From contig OZ220717.1 in NCBI GenBank assembly GCA_965116625.1, positions 3,782,001 through 3,846,000 on the forward strand: a stretch of 64,000 nucleotides of DNA, written 5' to 3'. The translations under genes were made by a program, and so were the position numbers. Source of the stretch: VXNE01 sp965116625 (GTDB lineage Bacteria > Pseudomonadota > Gammaproteobacteria > Pseudomonadales > Azotimanducaceae). This document shows positions 27,215-34,918 of this stretch, one piece after another; positions within the stretch are counted from its first letter, which is position 1, and each line of letters starts with the position of its first letter. Under the pieces are notes generated by a model, which saw only the letters and a list, made by a program, of their open reading frames with translations, had not been told where the DNA came from and made no database searches.

Positions 27215-29842
27215 ATGCGTTTTGACAGTAACCCTGACAGGTCTCCCGGTGCCGGACACCTCCCGCTGGCGCGAACGTGCGCGCTGCTTGCCCTCGCGAC
27301 GTCGTTGGGGTCCGCCGCCGCAGACGGCATGGCCGAGCAGGCGGCCATAGAAGAAATCATCGTCACCGCGAAGACCGGCAGCCGGATCGGACGGCAGGGC
27401 GACTCTCCTTCCCCGCTGTCAAGCTATGACGGCAGGACGCTGCGCGAAGCCGGACTCCGGGACCTGCGCGACCTGATCGGCGTGATCGCCATCAATGCCG
27501 GGGCGGAGAACAACGCCGACAACCTGACGCAGAACTTCACCGTCGGCACCGCCAACATCAACCTGCGGGGCCTCGGCGTCGCTTCCACGCTGGTGCTGCT
27601 GAACGGCAGGCGGCAGGTCCTGTCCGCCGTGCAGACGGACGACGGTTCGAGCTTCGTGGACCTGGCGGCGCTGGTGCCGGCATTGGCGCTCGAGCGCGTG
27701 GAAATCCTGAAAGACGGCGCCACGGCGATCTACGGTTCCGAGGCCGTGGCCGGCGTCGCCAACTTCATCACCCGCCGGGGCTTCGAGGGGATCGAGGTCG
27801 AGGCCGAATACCGCAGCCGGACCGGCAACGGTTCCCAGGACGACATCACCCTCGATGGCGTCGTGGGCGGGAAGATCGCCGGCGACGGCGAATTCCTGCT
27901 GGCGGCGAGCTACCTCGACCGCACCAGTCTCGTGCTCATCGAAGTGGATTGGCTGCGCCCCGCCACCAGCGGCTTCGGCAACCCCGGCAGTTTCAACGTG
28001 CCGTCTCTCGGACGCACGGTGGCCGACCCGGCGTGCGAACAATATGCCGGCCTGCTGCAGAACCTGGCGAACGGCGCCGCGATCTGCCGCTTCGACTACG
28101 GTCCGCAGATCACGGCGATACCCAACGAACAACGCGCGCAGGCCTGGGGCAGGGTCGAATGGCCGTGGAGCGACACGGCGACGGTGTGGGCGGAGTTCGG
28201 CCAGGCCCGAAACGATATCAGTCGGGACGTATCGCCCAGCTTCCCGGTGCTCAACACGCCGCGGGTGCCTGCCTACCATCCCGGCAATACCTTCGGCGAA
28301 GACGTCTGGTTCCAGGGCCGCCCGTACGGCTATGGCCAGCCGCCGGAAATCAATTACTACCAGCACGACACGTCGCGCTTCGCACTCGGCGCCAACGGCC
28401 GGCTGGCGAACGGCATGTCGTGGGACACGTCGGTGGTGCGTGCCATCAACGACGCCCTTCTCAATCCCCGCGATGTCATCGCCGCCAACTTCCAGGCGGC
28501 GCTGCTCGGTTTCGGCGGAAACGGCTGCGATCCGGACAACACCCTGCCCGGCCAGGGCGGCTGCCTGTTCTTCAATCCGTTCAGTTCTGCCTTCGCCGCG
28601 TCCGCAGGCAGCCCGCTCTCCAACGCGCCCGAACTGCGCCAGTTCATCATCGGAGACTACTTCGGGGACGGGGAATCACGACTCACGACCTTCGAGGCGA
28701 ACCTGACGGGGTTCGTCCCGAGGTTCGGCGGCGCGTATGCCGTCGGCGCGCAATACCGCGACCAGGCGCTCGATTTCTCCTACGACTCCATCACCCGCCA
28801 GGACGGCTTCGCGTTTCTCATCGGCAACCCCAACTACGCTGCCCATGACGACGTGTTCGCCGCTTACGGCGAGGTATGGGCGCCGTTGGGAAACATCCTC
28901 GAGGCCACCTTCGCGTTGCGCTACGAGGATTACCGCGGCGGCACCGGCGATACGCTGGACCCGAAGGTCACGGTGCTGTTCCGCGCCACCGATTCGTTTT
29001 CGGTACGCGGTTCCTTCGGCACCTCTTTCCGCGCGCCATCGCCGTTCCAGACCAGGGGCGCGCAGACCAACTTCACAAACATCGTCGACCACGACGGCTC
29101 CCGGACCTTCGCCGGCCGCCGGACCCTGGGCGATCCGAACCTGAAGCCCGAGACCTCGCGCGCGATCAACATTGGCGCCACCTGGCGCGATGCGCGCCGG
29201 GCGCTCAGCGCGGATCTATGGCGCTACACCTTCGAGGACGTGCTGCGCAAGGAGAATGCCCAGGCCATCGTCAACGACAACCCCTTCGACTCCAGGGTCG
29301 AGCGGACCTCCGCCGGAACGATCTCCATCGTCAACGTCGCCTTCATCAACGCGGATTCGATCGAGACCACGGGCATCGACCTGGCCGCCCGCATCGACAT
29401 GGACGTGGCCGGCGGCCTGCTCTCCACATGGGTCGAGGCCACCTGGCTCTTGTCCTACGACGTAACCAACGCCGGGGTGGCCATCGATGCCCTGGGCAAG
29501 CTCAACCGCGCCAACGTCGGCGCGCCCAATCAGCGGTTCAGCGCGGCTGCCAGCGGCGCCTGGTCCCGGGGCGCTGTCCGGATCGCAGCTACGGCACGGC
29601 ACATCGGCCGTTACGAGGACGACTTCAGCGGCGAGATCGACAGCTTCACGACACTGGATGCCAACGTCGGCTGGTCGCTCGGCGAACTGTTCCGCGCGGG
29701 GTCGGAGGCTTCCATCACGCTGGGCGTCGCCAACCTTTTCGACGAAGACCCTCCCCATGTGGACATCGCGGGGAGCTACGACCCCCGGTCCTCGGACCCG
29801 CGTGGCCGGCGGGTGTTCCTGTCGGTTGGATTGGAAATCTAG
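27215..29842 (+). CDS. TonB-dependent outer-membrane receptor
   Basis: 875 residues: signal peptide (about 1-37), a TonB-box-like EEIIVTAK at 46-53, a plug domain with INLRGLGVASTLVLLNGRRQ, then a beta barrel ending RRVFLSVGLEI, a normal C-terminal strand. Substrate unknown; the plug resembles receptors for complex carbon compounds rather than classic siderophores, but this is weak. The ATG at 27215 has an AGGG site; a TTG at 27179 is an alternative. Its TAG stop lies in the CTAG target duplication of the next element, so the insertion did not truncate the protein. Confidence 0.9.
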   Translation: MRFDSNPDRSPGAGHLPLARTCALLALATSLGSAAADGMAEQAAIEEIIVTAKTGSRIGRQGDSPSPLSSYDGRTLREAGLRDLRDLIGVIAINAGAENNADNLTQNFTVGTANINLRGLGVASTLVLLNGRRQVLSAVQTDDGSSFVDLAALVPALALERVEILKDGATAIYGSEAVAGVANFITRRGFEGIEVEAEYRSRTGNGSQDDITLDGVVGGKIAGDGEFLLAASYLDRTSLVLIEVDWLRPATSGFGNPGSFNVPSLGRTVADPACEQYAGLLQNLANGAAICRFDYGPQITAIPNEQRAQAWGRVEWPWSDTATVWAEFGQARNDISRDVSPSFPVLNTPRVPAYHPGNTFGEDVWFQGRPYGYGQPPEINYYQHDTSRFALGANGRLANGMSWDTSVVRAINDALLNPRDVIAANFQAALLGFGGNGCDPDNTLPGQGGCLFFNPFSSAFAASAGSPLSNAPELRQFIIGDYFGDGESRLTTFEANLTGFVPRFGGAYAVGAQYRDQALDFSYDSITRQDGFAFLIGNPNYAAHDDVFAAYGEVWAPLGNILEATFALRYEDYRGGTGDTLDPKVTVLFRATDSFSVRGSFGTSFRAPSPFQTRGAQTNFTNIVDHDGSRTFAGRRTLGDPNLKPETSRAINIGATWRDARRALSADLWRYTFEDVLRKENAQAIVNDNPFDSRVERTSAGTISIVNVAFINADSIETTGIDLAARIDMDVAGGLLSTWVEATWLLSYDVTNAGVAIDALGKLNRANVGAPNQRFSAAASGAWSRGAVRIAATARHIGRYEDDFSGEIDSFTTLDANVGWSLGELFRAGSEASITLGVANLFDEDPPHVDIAGSYDPRSSDPRGRRVFLSVGLEI
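29839..29842. repeat. left copy of CTAG target duplication
   Basis: CTAG immediately outside the left terminal repeat; it contains the TAG stop of the TonB receptor. The matching copy is at 31585-31588. As CTAG is its own reverse complement it could also be read as part of the terminal repeats. Confidence 0.65.
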
Positions 29843-29860
29843 CCCGGATATCTCACAAGC
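29843..29860 (+). repeat. left terminal inverted repeat of the IS
   Basis: CCCGGATATCTCACAAGC; shares the first seven bases and the CTCAC block with the right end. Confidence 0.8.
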
Positions 29861-29863
29861 ACA

Positions 29864-29892
29864 TGGAAAGGGACCTCGATTTGTCGGATAAT
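29864..29892 (+). promoter_or_regulatory. candidate transposase promoter
   Basis: TGGAAA at 29864-29869, 17-base spacer, GATAAT at 29887-29892. The transcript would start near 29899, downstream of the left arm of the 29868-29938 hairpin. Confidence 0.45.
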
Positions 29893-29938
29893 GTGAGTCA
29901 AGTCAAACACTTACATCAATAGACAAGGGAGGTCCCTT
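29868..29938 (+). promoter_or_regulatory. inverted repeat masking the transposase ribosome site in read-through RNA
   Basis: AAGGGACCTC at 29868-29877 and GAGGTCCCTT at 29929-29938 are perfect inverted copies, extended imperfectly by TTGTC/GACAA. The right arm covers part of the AAGGGAGG ribosome site (29925-29932) and the first two bases of the TTG start. RNA entering from the receptor gene can fold and hide the site; RNA from the internal promoter lacks the left arm. IS10 and IS50 use the same logic. Confidence 0.55.
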
Positions 29939-31358
29939 GAGCACACAGTGTACGCCCGCGCAACTTGAATTTCACGCCTTCGGCCGCCGCGAAGTCGCTG
30001 CTCGATTCGACGGGGGCCGGCTCAGCTCGGACGGCGGCGGCGTGCTGCTGCGGGAGGCGGACCGCCGGCTCGGCCTGATGGATCGTATCGCGGGCTGCTT
30101 CGCGGACTATCGCGACCCGCGCAAGGTCGAGCACACGGCGGCGGAGCTGGTGGCGCAGCGCGTGTACGGGATCGCGCTGGGCTACGAGGATCTCAATGAT
30201 CACGACGCGTTGCGCGGCGACAGTCTGCTGGCGCTGATGGTCGGCAAGGCGGACCCGACCGGGGAGCGGCGGGCGCGGGCGCGGGACCGGGGTTGTCCGC
30301 TGGCGGGCTCGAGCACGCTGAACCGGCTGGAGCTGGGCGGTTCGCCGGGGGATCGCTACAAGAAGGTTGTCGCGGATCCGGCGGCGCTGGACGACGTGCT
30401 GCTGGACATCTTCCTGGAGTCGTTCGCGGAGGCGCCGGAGGAGCTGTGGCTGGACCTGGACGCCACCGACGATCTGCTGCACGGCGGCCAGGAGGGCCGC
30501 TTCTATCACGGCTACTACAAGGGCTACTGCTACCTGCCGCTGTACATCTTCTGCGGCGAGCACCTGCTGTGCGCGCGGCTGCGGGCTTCGGACAGCGACG
30601 CCAGCGCCGGCAGCGTCGGGGAGCTGGAGCGGATCGTCGGCCGGCTGCGCGGGCGCTGGCCCGGGGTTCGCCTGGTGGCGCGGGGCGACTCCGGCTTCTG
30701 CCGCGAGGAGATCATGCGCTGGTGCGAGGACAACCGCGTGGACTACGTGTTCGGCCTGGCGCGCAACCCGCGCTTGGTGAAGCGGATCGGCAAGGCGCTG
30801 CGCAAGTCGCGCCGCCGCTGCGCGGCCACGGGCGCGGCGTCGCGCCGGTTCCGGGAGTTCCGCTACCGCACGCGCGACTCGTGGAGCCGGACGCGGCGGG
30901 TGGTGGCGAAGGCGGAGCATCTGGCGAAGGGGCCGAACCCGCGCTTCGTCGCGACCAGCCTGGATCGGAAGAAGGCCGGCGCGCAACGGCTGTACGAGGA
31001 GTTGTACTGCGCGCGGGGCGACATGGAGAACCGCATCAAGGAGCAGCAGCTGGACATGTTCGCCGACCGCACCAGCGCGGCGACGATGCGCGCCAACCAG
31101 CTGCGGCTGCACTTCGCGTCGTTCGCCTACGTCTTGATGCACGGCCTGCGGCGCCTGGGCCTGGCGGGCACGCGCCTGGCCAGGGCGCAATGCGGAACCC
31201 TGCGGACCAAGCTGCTCAAGGTCGCCGCGCGGGTGCGCATCACCGCGCGCAGGGTGTGGCTGTCGTTCTCCTCGGTCTATCCGCACCGCGGCGAGTTCGC
31301 GGCCGCCGCGGCCGCGCTATGCGCCGGTCCGGCCCGCGCGCCGCCCGCCGCAACCTGA
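29937..31358 (+). CDS. IS1380-type transposase
   Basis: 473-residue DDE transposase. The opening lines (AARFDGGRLSSDGGGVLLRE, then VAQRVYGIALGYEDLNDHD) and the later WLDLDATDDLLHG, VARGDSGFC and MENRIKEQQLDMFADRTS match the IS1380 pattern; the Asp of LDLDATDD, the Asp of RGDSGF and the Glu of ENRIKEQ are the likely catalytic triad. Length is normal and no frameshift is seen, so the element may be active. The TTG start at 29937 follows a strong AAGGGAGG site. Confidence 0.9.
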   Translation: MSTQCTPAQLEFHAFGRREVAARFDGGRLSSDGGGVLLREADRRLGLMDRIAGCFADYRDPRKVEHTAAELVAQRVYGIALGYEDLNDHDALRGDSLLALMVGKADPTGERRARARDRGCPLAGSSTLNRLELGGSPGDRYKKVVADPAALDDVLLDIFLESFAEAPEELWLDLDATDDLLHGGQEGRFYHGYYKGYCYLPLYIFCGEHLLCARLRASDSDASAGSVGELERIVGRLRGRWPGVRLVARGDSGFCREEIMRWCEDNRVDYVFGLARNPRLVKRIGKALRKSRRRCAATGAASRRFREFRYRTRDSWSRTRRVVAKAEHLAKGPNPRFVATSLDRKKAGAQRLYEELYCARGDMENRIKEQQLDMFADRTSAATMRANQLRLHFASFAYVLMHGLRRLGLAGTRLARAQCGTLRTKLLKVAARVRITARRVWLSFSSVYPHRGEFAAAAAALCAGPARAPPAAT

Positions 31359-31566
31359 CTTCCGACGACCAATTGCCGACCGGCGCCCGCCGCCGGGGAT
31401 GACACTCGCCCGGGACCGCGCCGGCCGCCGCCGAATGGGCGTTCCCAACCCCCTCGAGGCCCGAAAACCGCTCAACCCCGGCACTGTTCCGACCATCCGC
31501 AGGGCCAGCCACTCCCCAGAACGAAGAGAATGATCCCTGGCCGCCTCCTTCAGCCTGATCCGCCAA

Positions 31567-31584
31567 GTTGGTGAGCGATCCGGG
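31567..31584 (-). repeat. right terminal inverted repeat of the IS
   Basis: Read inward on the minus strand, CCCGGATCGCTCACCAAC; pairs with 29843-29860 and is followed by the right CTAG copy. Confidence 0.8.
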
Positions 31585-31588
31585 CTAG
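31585..31588. repeat. right copy of CTAG target duplication
   Basis: CTAG directly outside the right terminal repeat; on the minus strand it supplies the TAG stop of the PIN-domain gene. Confidence 0.65.
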
Positions 31589-31998
31589 CGCTGCGTGATG
31601 GAATCAAGGAACGCGGCAACGGTCTGAACAACGATGCCTGAGGTTGCCTCGGGGTCGTCCATGAACCGGCCAAAGTCCCGAATGTCCCCGGTCAACAAGT
31701 GGGTCGCGCCCCACGCGGCGGCCGCCTGGAAGATTGGCTGGTCCTTCCGGGCCAGTCCCGCAGGGAACCACTGTTCAGGACGATGTTCCTTGATCTGGAT
31801 GCCCTCCAGCAGGGATGTCAGGTTTTCGAGTGCGTCAGGGAACTTCCTTTCCAGGTTGCGACGTGCCTCCTCTGCAGCATAGGTACTCGTCGCAAGCAGC
31901 CAATGGCCTCGCTTGCCCAACTCGATGGTCAATGCCGCCTTGCCCTTTGGATTGTGGGCGGCCGTAAAGAGTAAGTTGGCGTCGAGGAACAGCCTCAC
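31585..31998 (-). CDS. vapC: PIN-domain ribonuclease toxin, VapC type
   Basis: 137 residues. PIN acidic residues are visible at D6 (LFLDANLL), E43/E44, D86 (RKDQPIF) and D105/D108 (LTGDIRDFG), as expected for a metal-dependent RNase. Members usually cleave tRNA or rRNA when free of antitoxin. The ATG at 31998 overlaps the stop of the AbrB-type gene (ATGA), the standard antitoxin-first order. The TAG stop lies in the CTAG flanking the IS, so the gene is intact. The target RNA is unknown. Confidence 0.85.
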   Translation of the reverse strand: MRLFLDANLLFTAAHNPKGKAALTIELGKRGHWLLATSTYAAEEARRNLERKFPDALENLTSLLEGIQIKEHRPEQWFPAGLARKDQPIFQAAAAWGATHLLTGDIRDFGRFMDDPEATSGIVVQTVAAFLDSITQR

Positions 31999-32249
31999 GG
32001 CTTCGAACGGGTCACAGCGTCGAGTATTCGTCCGCGTTCCCGATCATCGAGTCGATCTTCGGCATCCCATTCCTGTATGTCATCGTCACTGTAGTGTTGA
32101 AGTTCCAGGACGACGGCGGCCTTGAGGACGATTTCGGTGCCGCGATCCTCCAGGATTACGACGTCGCCGCCCTTGATCCCCAAGCGTTTGCGGATGGCCG
32201 CCGGGAGCGTGATCTGACCCCTGTTGGATACGATGAGCGGGTTCGGCAT
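31995..32249 (-). CDS. vapB: AbrB/MazE-type antitoxin of the PIN toxin
   Basis: 84 residues with a swapped-hairpin AbrB DNA-binding domain at the N-terminus (IVSNRGQITLPAAIRKRLGI, then GGDVVILED) and an acidic C-terminal tail (YSDDDIQEWDAEDRLDD) that would block the toxin. Such antitoxins repress their own promoter; an AT-rich palindrome 42 bases upstream is the candidate operator. The pair lies beside an IS, and its upstream DNA is less GC-rich than its surroundings, which suggests acquisition. Confidence 0.85.
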   Translation of the reverse strand: MPNPLIVSNRGQITLPAAIRKRLGIKGGDVVILEDRGTEIVLKAAVVLELQHYSDDDIQEWDAEDRLDDRERGRILDAVTRSKP

Positions 32250-32290
32250 TTCAAGCGTCCTGCACCGGAAATAAGCGCGGCCAAGTTAGC

Positions 32291-32305
32291 ATATTTTCGG
32301 AATAT
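32291..32305. promoter_or_regulatory. palindromic operator candidate upstream of vapBC
   Basis: ATATT-TTCGG-AATAT, an inverted repeat in an AT-rich patch. A consensus TTGACA lies just upstream on the minus strand (32320-32315), but no well-spaced -10 was found. The rest of 32250-32421 shows nothing. Confidence 0.35.
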
Positions 32306-32421
32306 CTGAAATTCTGTCAAACAAGATCACGCGAGGCACAAAGTTCATCGAAAGTTCGTCCGGCAAGCACCATCCTGGCAGCCATAGGCATCGCAGTACG
32401 CCCCGCGTTTGGGGGATACAC

Positions 32422-33162
32422 TCAGGTTCCGAGTTCGTCGTGGAACTCGAGGAACGTCTTGAGGGCCAGGTCCGGGTGTTCGAGCATGCTGTTGTGCCCG
32501 ACGTTCTCGAGTACCGCCAACCTCGCGTTGGGTGCCGTGGCCGCGATGACCCGGCTCGAGACGAGGTTCGGATCGTGGCTCCCCGTGCCGATGAGCACCG
32601 GCAAGGTCAGTTTGTCCACGATGGCCGCCAGGTCGAATTTTTGCGTCGCGGCCATGGTTGCGTCGACCGCTTCCGGATAGTCATGATCGAAGAATCCCTT
32701 CGGCGGCGGGCTTGACTCGATGCCGGCCTCGCGCCGTATGGCGGCGGCGACTCTGGTGCCCTCCCGCTGCGCCGGCACGTCGGCTTCGTCCGTGTTCGCC
32801 GCATACAGGGCAGCGGAGATGACCCGGTCCGGATGCAGGGCGCAAAAGGCTGTGGCGGGCCGAGTCCCCCAGGATTGCGACCAGACGTGGCAACGCTCGA
32901 TGCCGAGGTGATCGAGCACATCGCAGGCGTCTTTCGCGAACTGCTCGAAGGTGCACTGGTTCTCGGGGTCCGCCGACGGCGAACTCCGGCCCAGCCCCCG
33001 GATGTCGATGCGGACGACGCGGAACCGCCCGGTGAGCCTCGGCACCTGGTCGTCCCAGACGCGCAGCGTGCACCTCCCCGGCGGCCACAGAAGCAGGGCC
33101 GGATGGGTCTCCCGCCCATCGACTTCGACGTACAGCGTTGCGCCATCAACTTCTACTTTCAT
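32422..33162 (-). CDS. alpha/beta hydrolase
   Basis: 246 residues with the order of an alpha/beta hydrolase: RVVRIDIRGLGRS after strand 4, nucleophile S97 in WSQSWGT (first Gly of GxSxG replaced by Ser), acid in GTGSHDPNL and His in NVGHNSMLEHP. It resembles small esterases and enol-lactonases; the substrate is unknown. The start at 33162 has an AAGGAGG site 11 bases upstream; the frame extends to 33249 without support. It is divergent from xdhC over 95 bases. Confidence 0.85.
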   Translation of the reverse strand: MKVEVDGATLYVEVDGRETHPALLLWPPGRCTLRVWDDQVPRLTGRFRVVRIDIRGLGRSSPSADPENQCTFEQFAKDACDVLDHLGIERCHVWSQSWGTRPATAFCALHPDRVISAALYAANTDEADVPAQREGTRVAAAIRREAGIESSPPPKGFFDHDYPEAVDATMAATQKFDLAAIVDKLTLPVLIGTGSHDPNLVSSRVIAATAPNARLAVLENVGHNSMLEHPDLALKTFLEFHDELGT

Positions 33163-33223
33163 GAATCGTGCGCCCTCCTTCGGAGCAATGCCATGTAACC
33201 CGCAGGTCCCTCCCGTCAGGGTA

Positions 33224-33250
33224 TTGACCCCAAATCGCGGGTGATACACT
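33224..33250 (+). promoter_or_regulatory. extended -10 promoter candidate for xdhC
   Basis: TTGACC at 33224-33229, then TG-A-TACACT ending at 33250. The 15-base spacer is short, but TG upstream of the -10 can compensate. Only seven bases separate the -10 from the xdhC ATG, so the message may be leaderless. Confidence 0.4.
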
Positions 33251-33257
33251 ACCGCTC

Positions 33258-34262
33258 ATGCAAGCCGTTGACCAACAAGTACTCGACCAGGTCTGCCAAT
33301 GGCTCGAATCCGACGAGTCCTGCTGGCTCGCCACGGTGGTGGAGACCTGGGGTTCTTCCCCCCGGCCCGTGGGCTCGCTGCTGACCTGCAACCGCGCGGG
33401 ACAGGTGCGGGGTTCCCTGTCCGGCGGGTGCGTCGAGGACGACCTGCTGGAGAAGCTGACGTCCGGCGAACTCGCACGAAAACGGGCGCAGTACTTCCAG
33501 TACGGGATCACGCCGGAAGAGACCGAGCGGCTGGGGCTGCCCTGTGGCGGGCACCTGAACATCGTCGTCGAACCATTGCCGGCGGACGATGCGTATCGCG
33601 GCCACTTCGGGCATCTCAGGGATCGCGTGGTCGGCCGCCGTTCCGTTCGGCGGACCGTCGACCTGCGCAGCGGCGCAACTGCCATCGAGGACGTGGACGC
33701 GCACGCGCCGCTGCACTACGACGGCAACGCGCAGGTTCTCACGCACACCTACGGGCCGCAGTTCCAGCTCTTCATCATCGGCTCCGGCATGGTTTCGTCG
33801 TACGTGGCGGAAATGGCGCAGGCACTCGACTACCAGGTGACCGTATGCGACCCGCGCGCGCACCTGCTCGACGAGTTCTCCGTGCCCGGCGTCACCAAGA
33901 TCAACGACATGCCGGACGACGCCATCCAGAATCATGCCAACGATCCGCTGACGGCGATCATCGCGCTGACCCACGACCCTCGCATCGACGACATGGGCAT
34001 GATGGTGGCGCTCTCGACGGACGCGTTCTATATCGGCGCGATGGGGTCCACCCGCACGTCCGCCAACCGGCGCGAGCGATTGAAGGCACTGGAACTGACC
34101 GATGCCGAGATCGCGAGGCTGCACGCGCCCATCGGCCTGCCCATCGGCAGCAAGACGCCGCCGGAAATCGCGATCGCGATCCTCGCCGAGATCACTGCCG
34201 TACGCCACAGCGCTGCGGCCGAAACCCATAGCCAGCTCGACGCCGTGACCCGCGCGGCTTGA
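33258..34262 (+). CDS. xdhC: XdhC/CoxI family molybdoenzyme maturation protein
   Basis: 334 residues. The N-terminal XdhC/CoxI domain has ATVVETWGSSPRPVGS and GSLSGGCVEDDL; the C-terminal Rossmann domain has LFIIGSGMVSSYVAEMA and the late blocks YIGAMGSTRT and LHAPIGLPIGSKTPPEIA. XdhC proteins bind molybdenum cofactor and help insert its sulfurated form into xanthine-dehydrogenase-type enzymes. No molybdoenzyme gene is adjacent. The TGA stop overlaps the TTG start of the next gene, a MocA-like enzyme, a pairing that supports the cofactor role. Confidence 0.88.
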   Translation: MQAVDQQVLDQVCQWLESDESCWLATVVETWGSSPRPVGSLLTCNRAGQVRGSLSGGCVEDDLLEKLTSGELARKRAQYFQYGITPEETERLGLPCGGHLNIVVEPLPADDAYRGHFGHLRDRVVGRRSVRRTVDLRSGATAIEDVDAHAPLHYDGNAQVLTHTYGPQFQLFIIGSGMVSSYVAEMAQALDYQVTVCDPRAHLLDEFSVPGVTKINDMPDDAIQNHANDPLTAIIALTHDPRIDDMGMMVALSTDAFYIGAMGSTRTSANRRERLKALELTDAEIARLHAPIGLPIGSKTPPEIAIAILAEITAVRHSAAAETHSQLDAVTRAA

Positions 34263-34834
34263 TCGCCCAGGTCCCAACCCGCGCAGCAGCCATCTTGCTG
34301 GCGGCCGGTGTGTCGAGACGCTTCGGCAGCGACAAGCGCCTGCATCTGCTTGACGGAACACCCATGGTGGTGCGCGCGGTGGAACGCTTTGTTGCGACTT
34401 TCGGCAAGGTATTCGCCGTTCTGCGGCAAGGCGACGACGCTGTCGCAAGGCTGGTCGAGCCACTGGGAACGACGATCGTCATTGCCGGGGAGGCCGAACA
34501 GGGCATGGGACGCAGTCTCGCCGCCGGCATCGAGGCAGCCGCTGACCATCCTTTCGTCTTTGTCGCGCTCGCCGACATGCCGTTCACGCGGCCGTCCACG
34601 CTGGAGCAACTCCTCAAGCTGGCGGCACCCGGCTGTATCGTCCGGCCGCTGTACAAGGGCACGCCCGGACATCCGGTCGGTTTCGCGCAGGAGTACTTTG
34701 GGGCGCTCACGCAACTTGAGGGCGACCAGGGCGCCCGAGAAGTCATCCGCCGGCACTCCCGATCCCTCGTTCAACTCTGGACCGACGACCCCGGCGTCGT
34801 GCGGGACGTGGACCGTCCCCAGCCAGTGCCATGA
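34259..34834 (+). CDS. MocA/MobA-like molybdenum cofactor nucleotidyltransferase
   Basis: 191 residues. The nucleotide-binding start LLAAGVSRRFGSDK and the metal site VALADMPF are those of the MobA/MocA family, which attaches CMP (MocA) or GMP (MobA) to molybdopterin. Pairing with XdhC favours the CMP form used by xanthine-dehydrogenase-type enzymes. The only usable start before the first motif is the TTG at 34259, overlapping the xdhC stop as TTGA. It converges on nadK over 84 bases containing only a weak 4-bp stem. Confidence 0.85.
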   Translation: MIAQVPTRAAAILLAAGVSRRFGSDKRLHLLDGTPMVVRAVERFVATFGKVFAVLRQGDDAVARLVEPLGTTIVIAGEAEQGMGRSLAAGIEAAADHPFVFVALADMPFTRPSTLEQLLKLAAPGCIVRPLYKGTPGHPVGFAQEYFGALTQLEGDQGAREVIRRHSRSLVQLWTDDPGVVRDVDRPQPVP

Positions 34835-34918
34835 ATCCCCTCGGCCCTTCGGGCGCGCCGCGTTTCACCCCAGCCCGAGCCCACTTATCACCCTCTCGGA
34901 CTGGCCGCTGACACGACA

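Larger units (their letters stand above)
29843..31584 (+). mobile_element. IS1380-family-type insertion sequence, apparently complete
   Basis: 1742-base element bounded by imperfect terminal inverted repeats: CCCGGATATCTCACAAGC at 29843-29860 and, read inward on the other strand, CCCGGATCGCTCACCAAC from 31584 to 31567 (14 of 18 match). It is flanked by CTAG on both sides and encodes one full transposase. Size and a 4-base duplication fit the IS1380 family. Glu codons inside are nearly all GAG, unlike the neighbouring genes. The 226 bases right of the transposase (31359-31584) hold no convincing gene. Confidence 0.85.

Noticed and set aside
31359..31584. Second gene in the right part of the IS
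   Set aside because: Frames there are shadows with no ribosome site, and IS1380-type elements normally carry a single transposase.
34844..34854. Terminator at the mocA-like/nadK junction (GCCC-TTC-GGGC)
   Set aside because: Only a 4-bp stem with a 3-base loop and no T tract.
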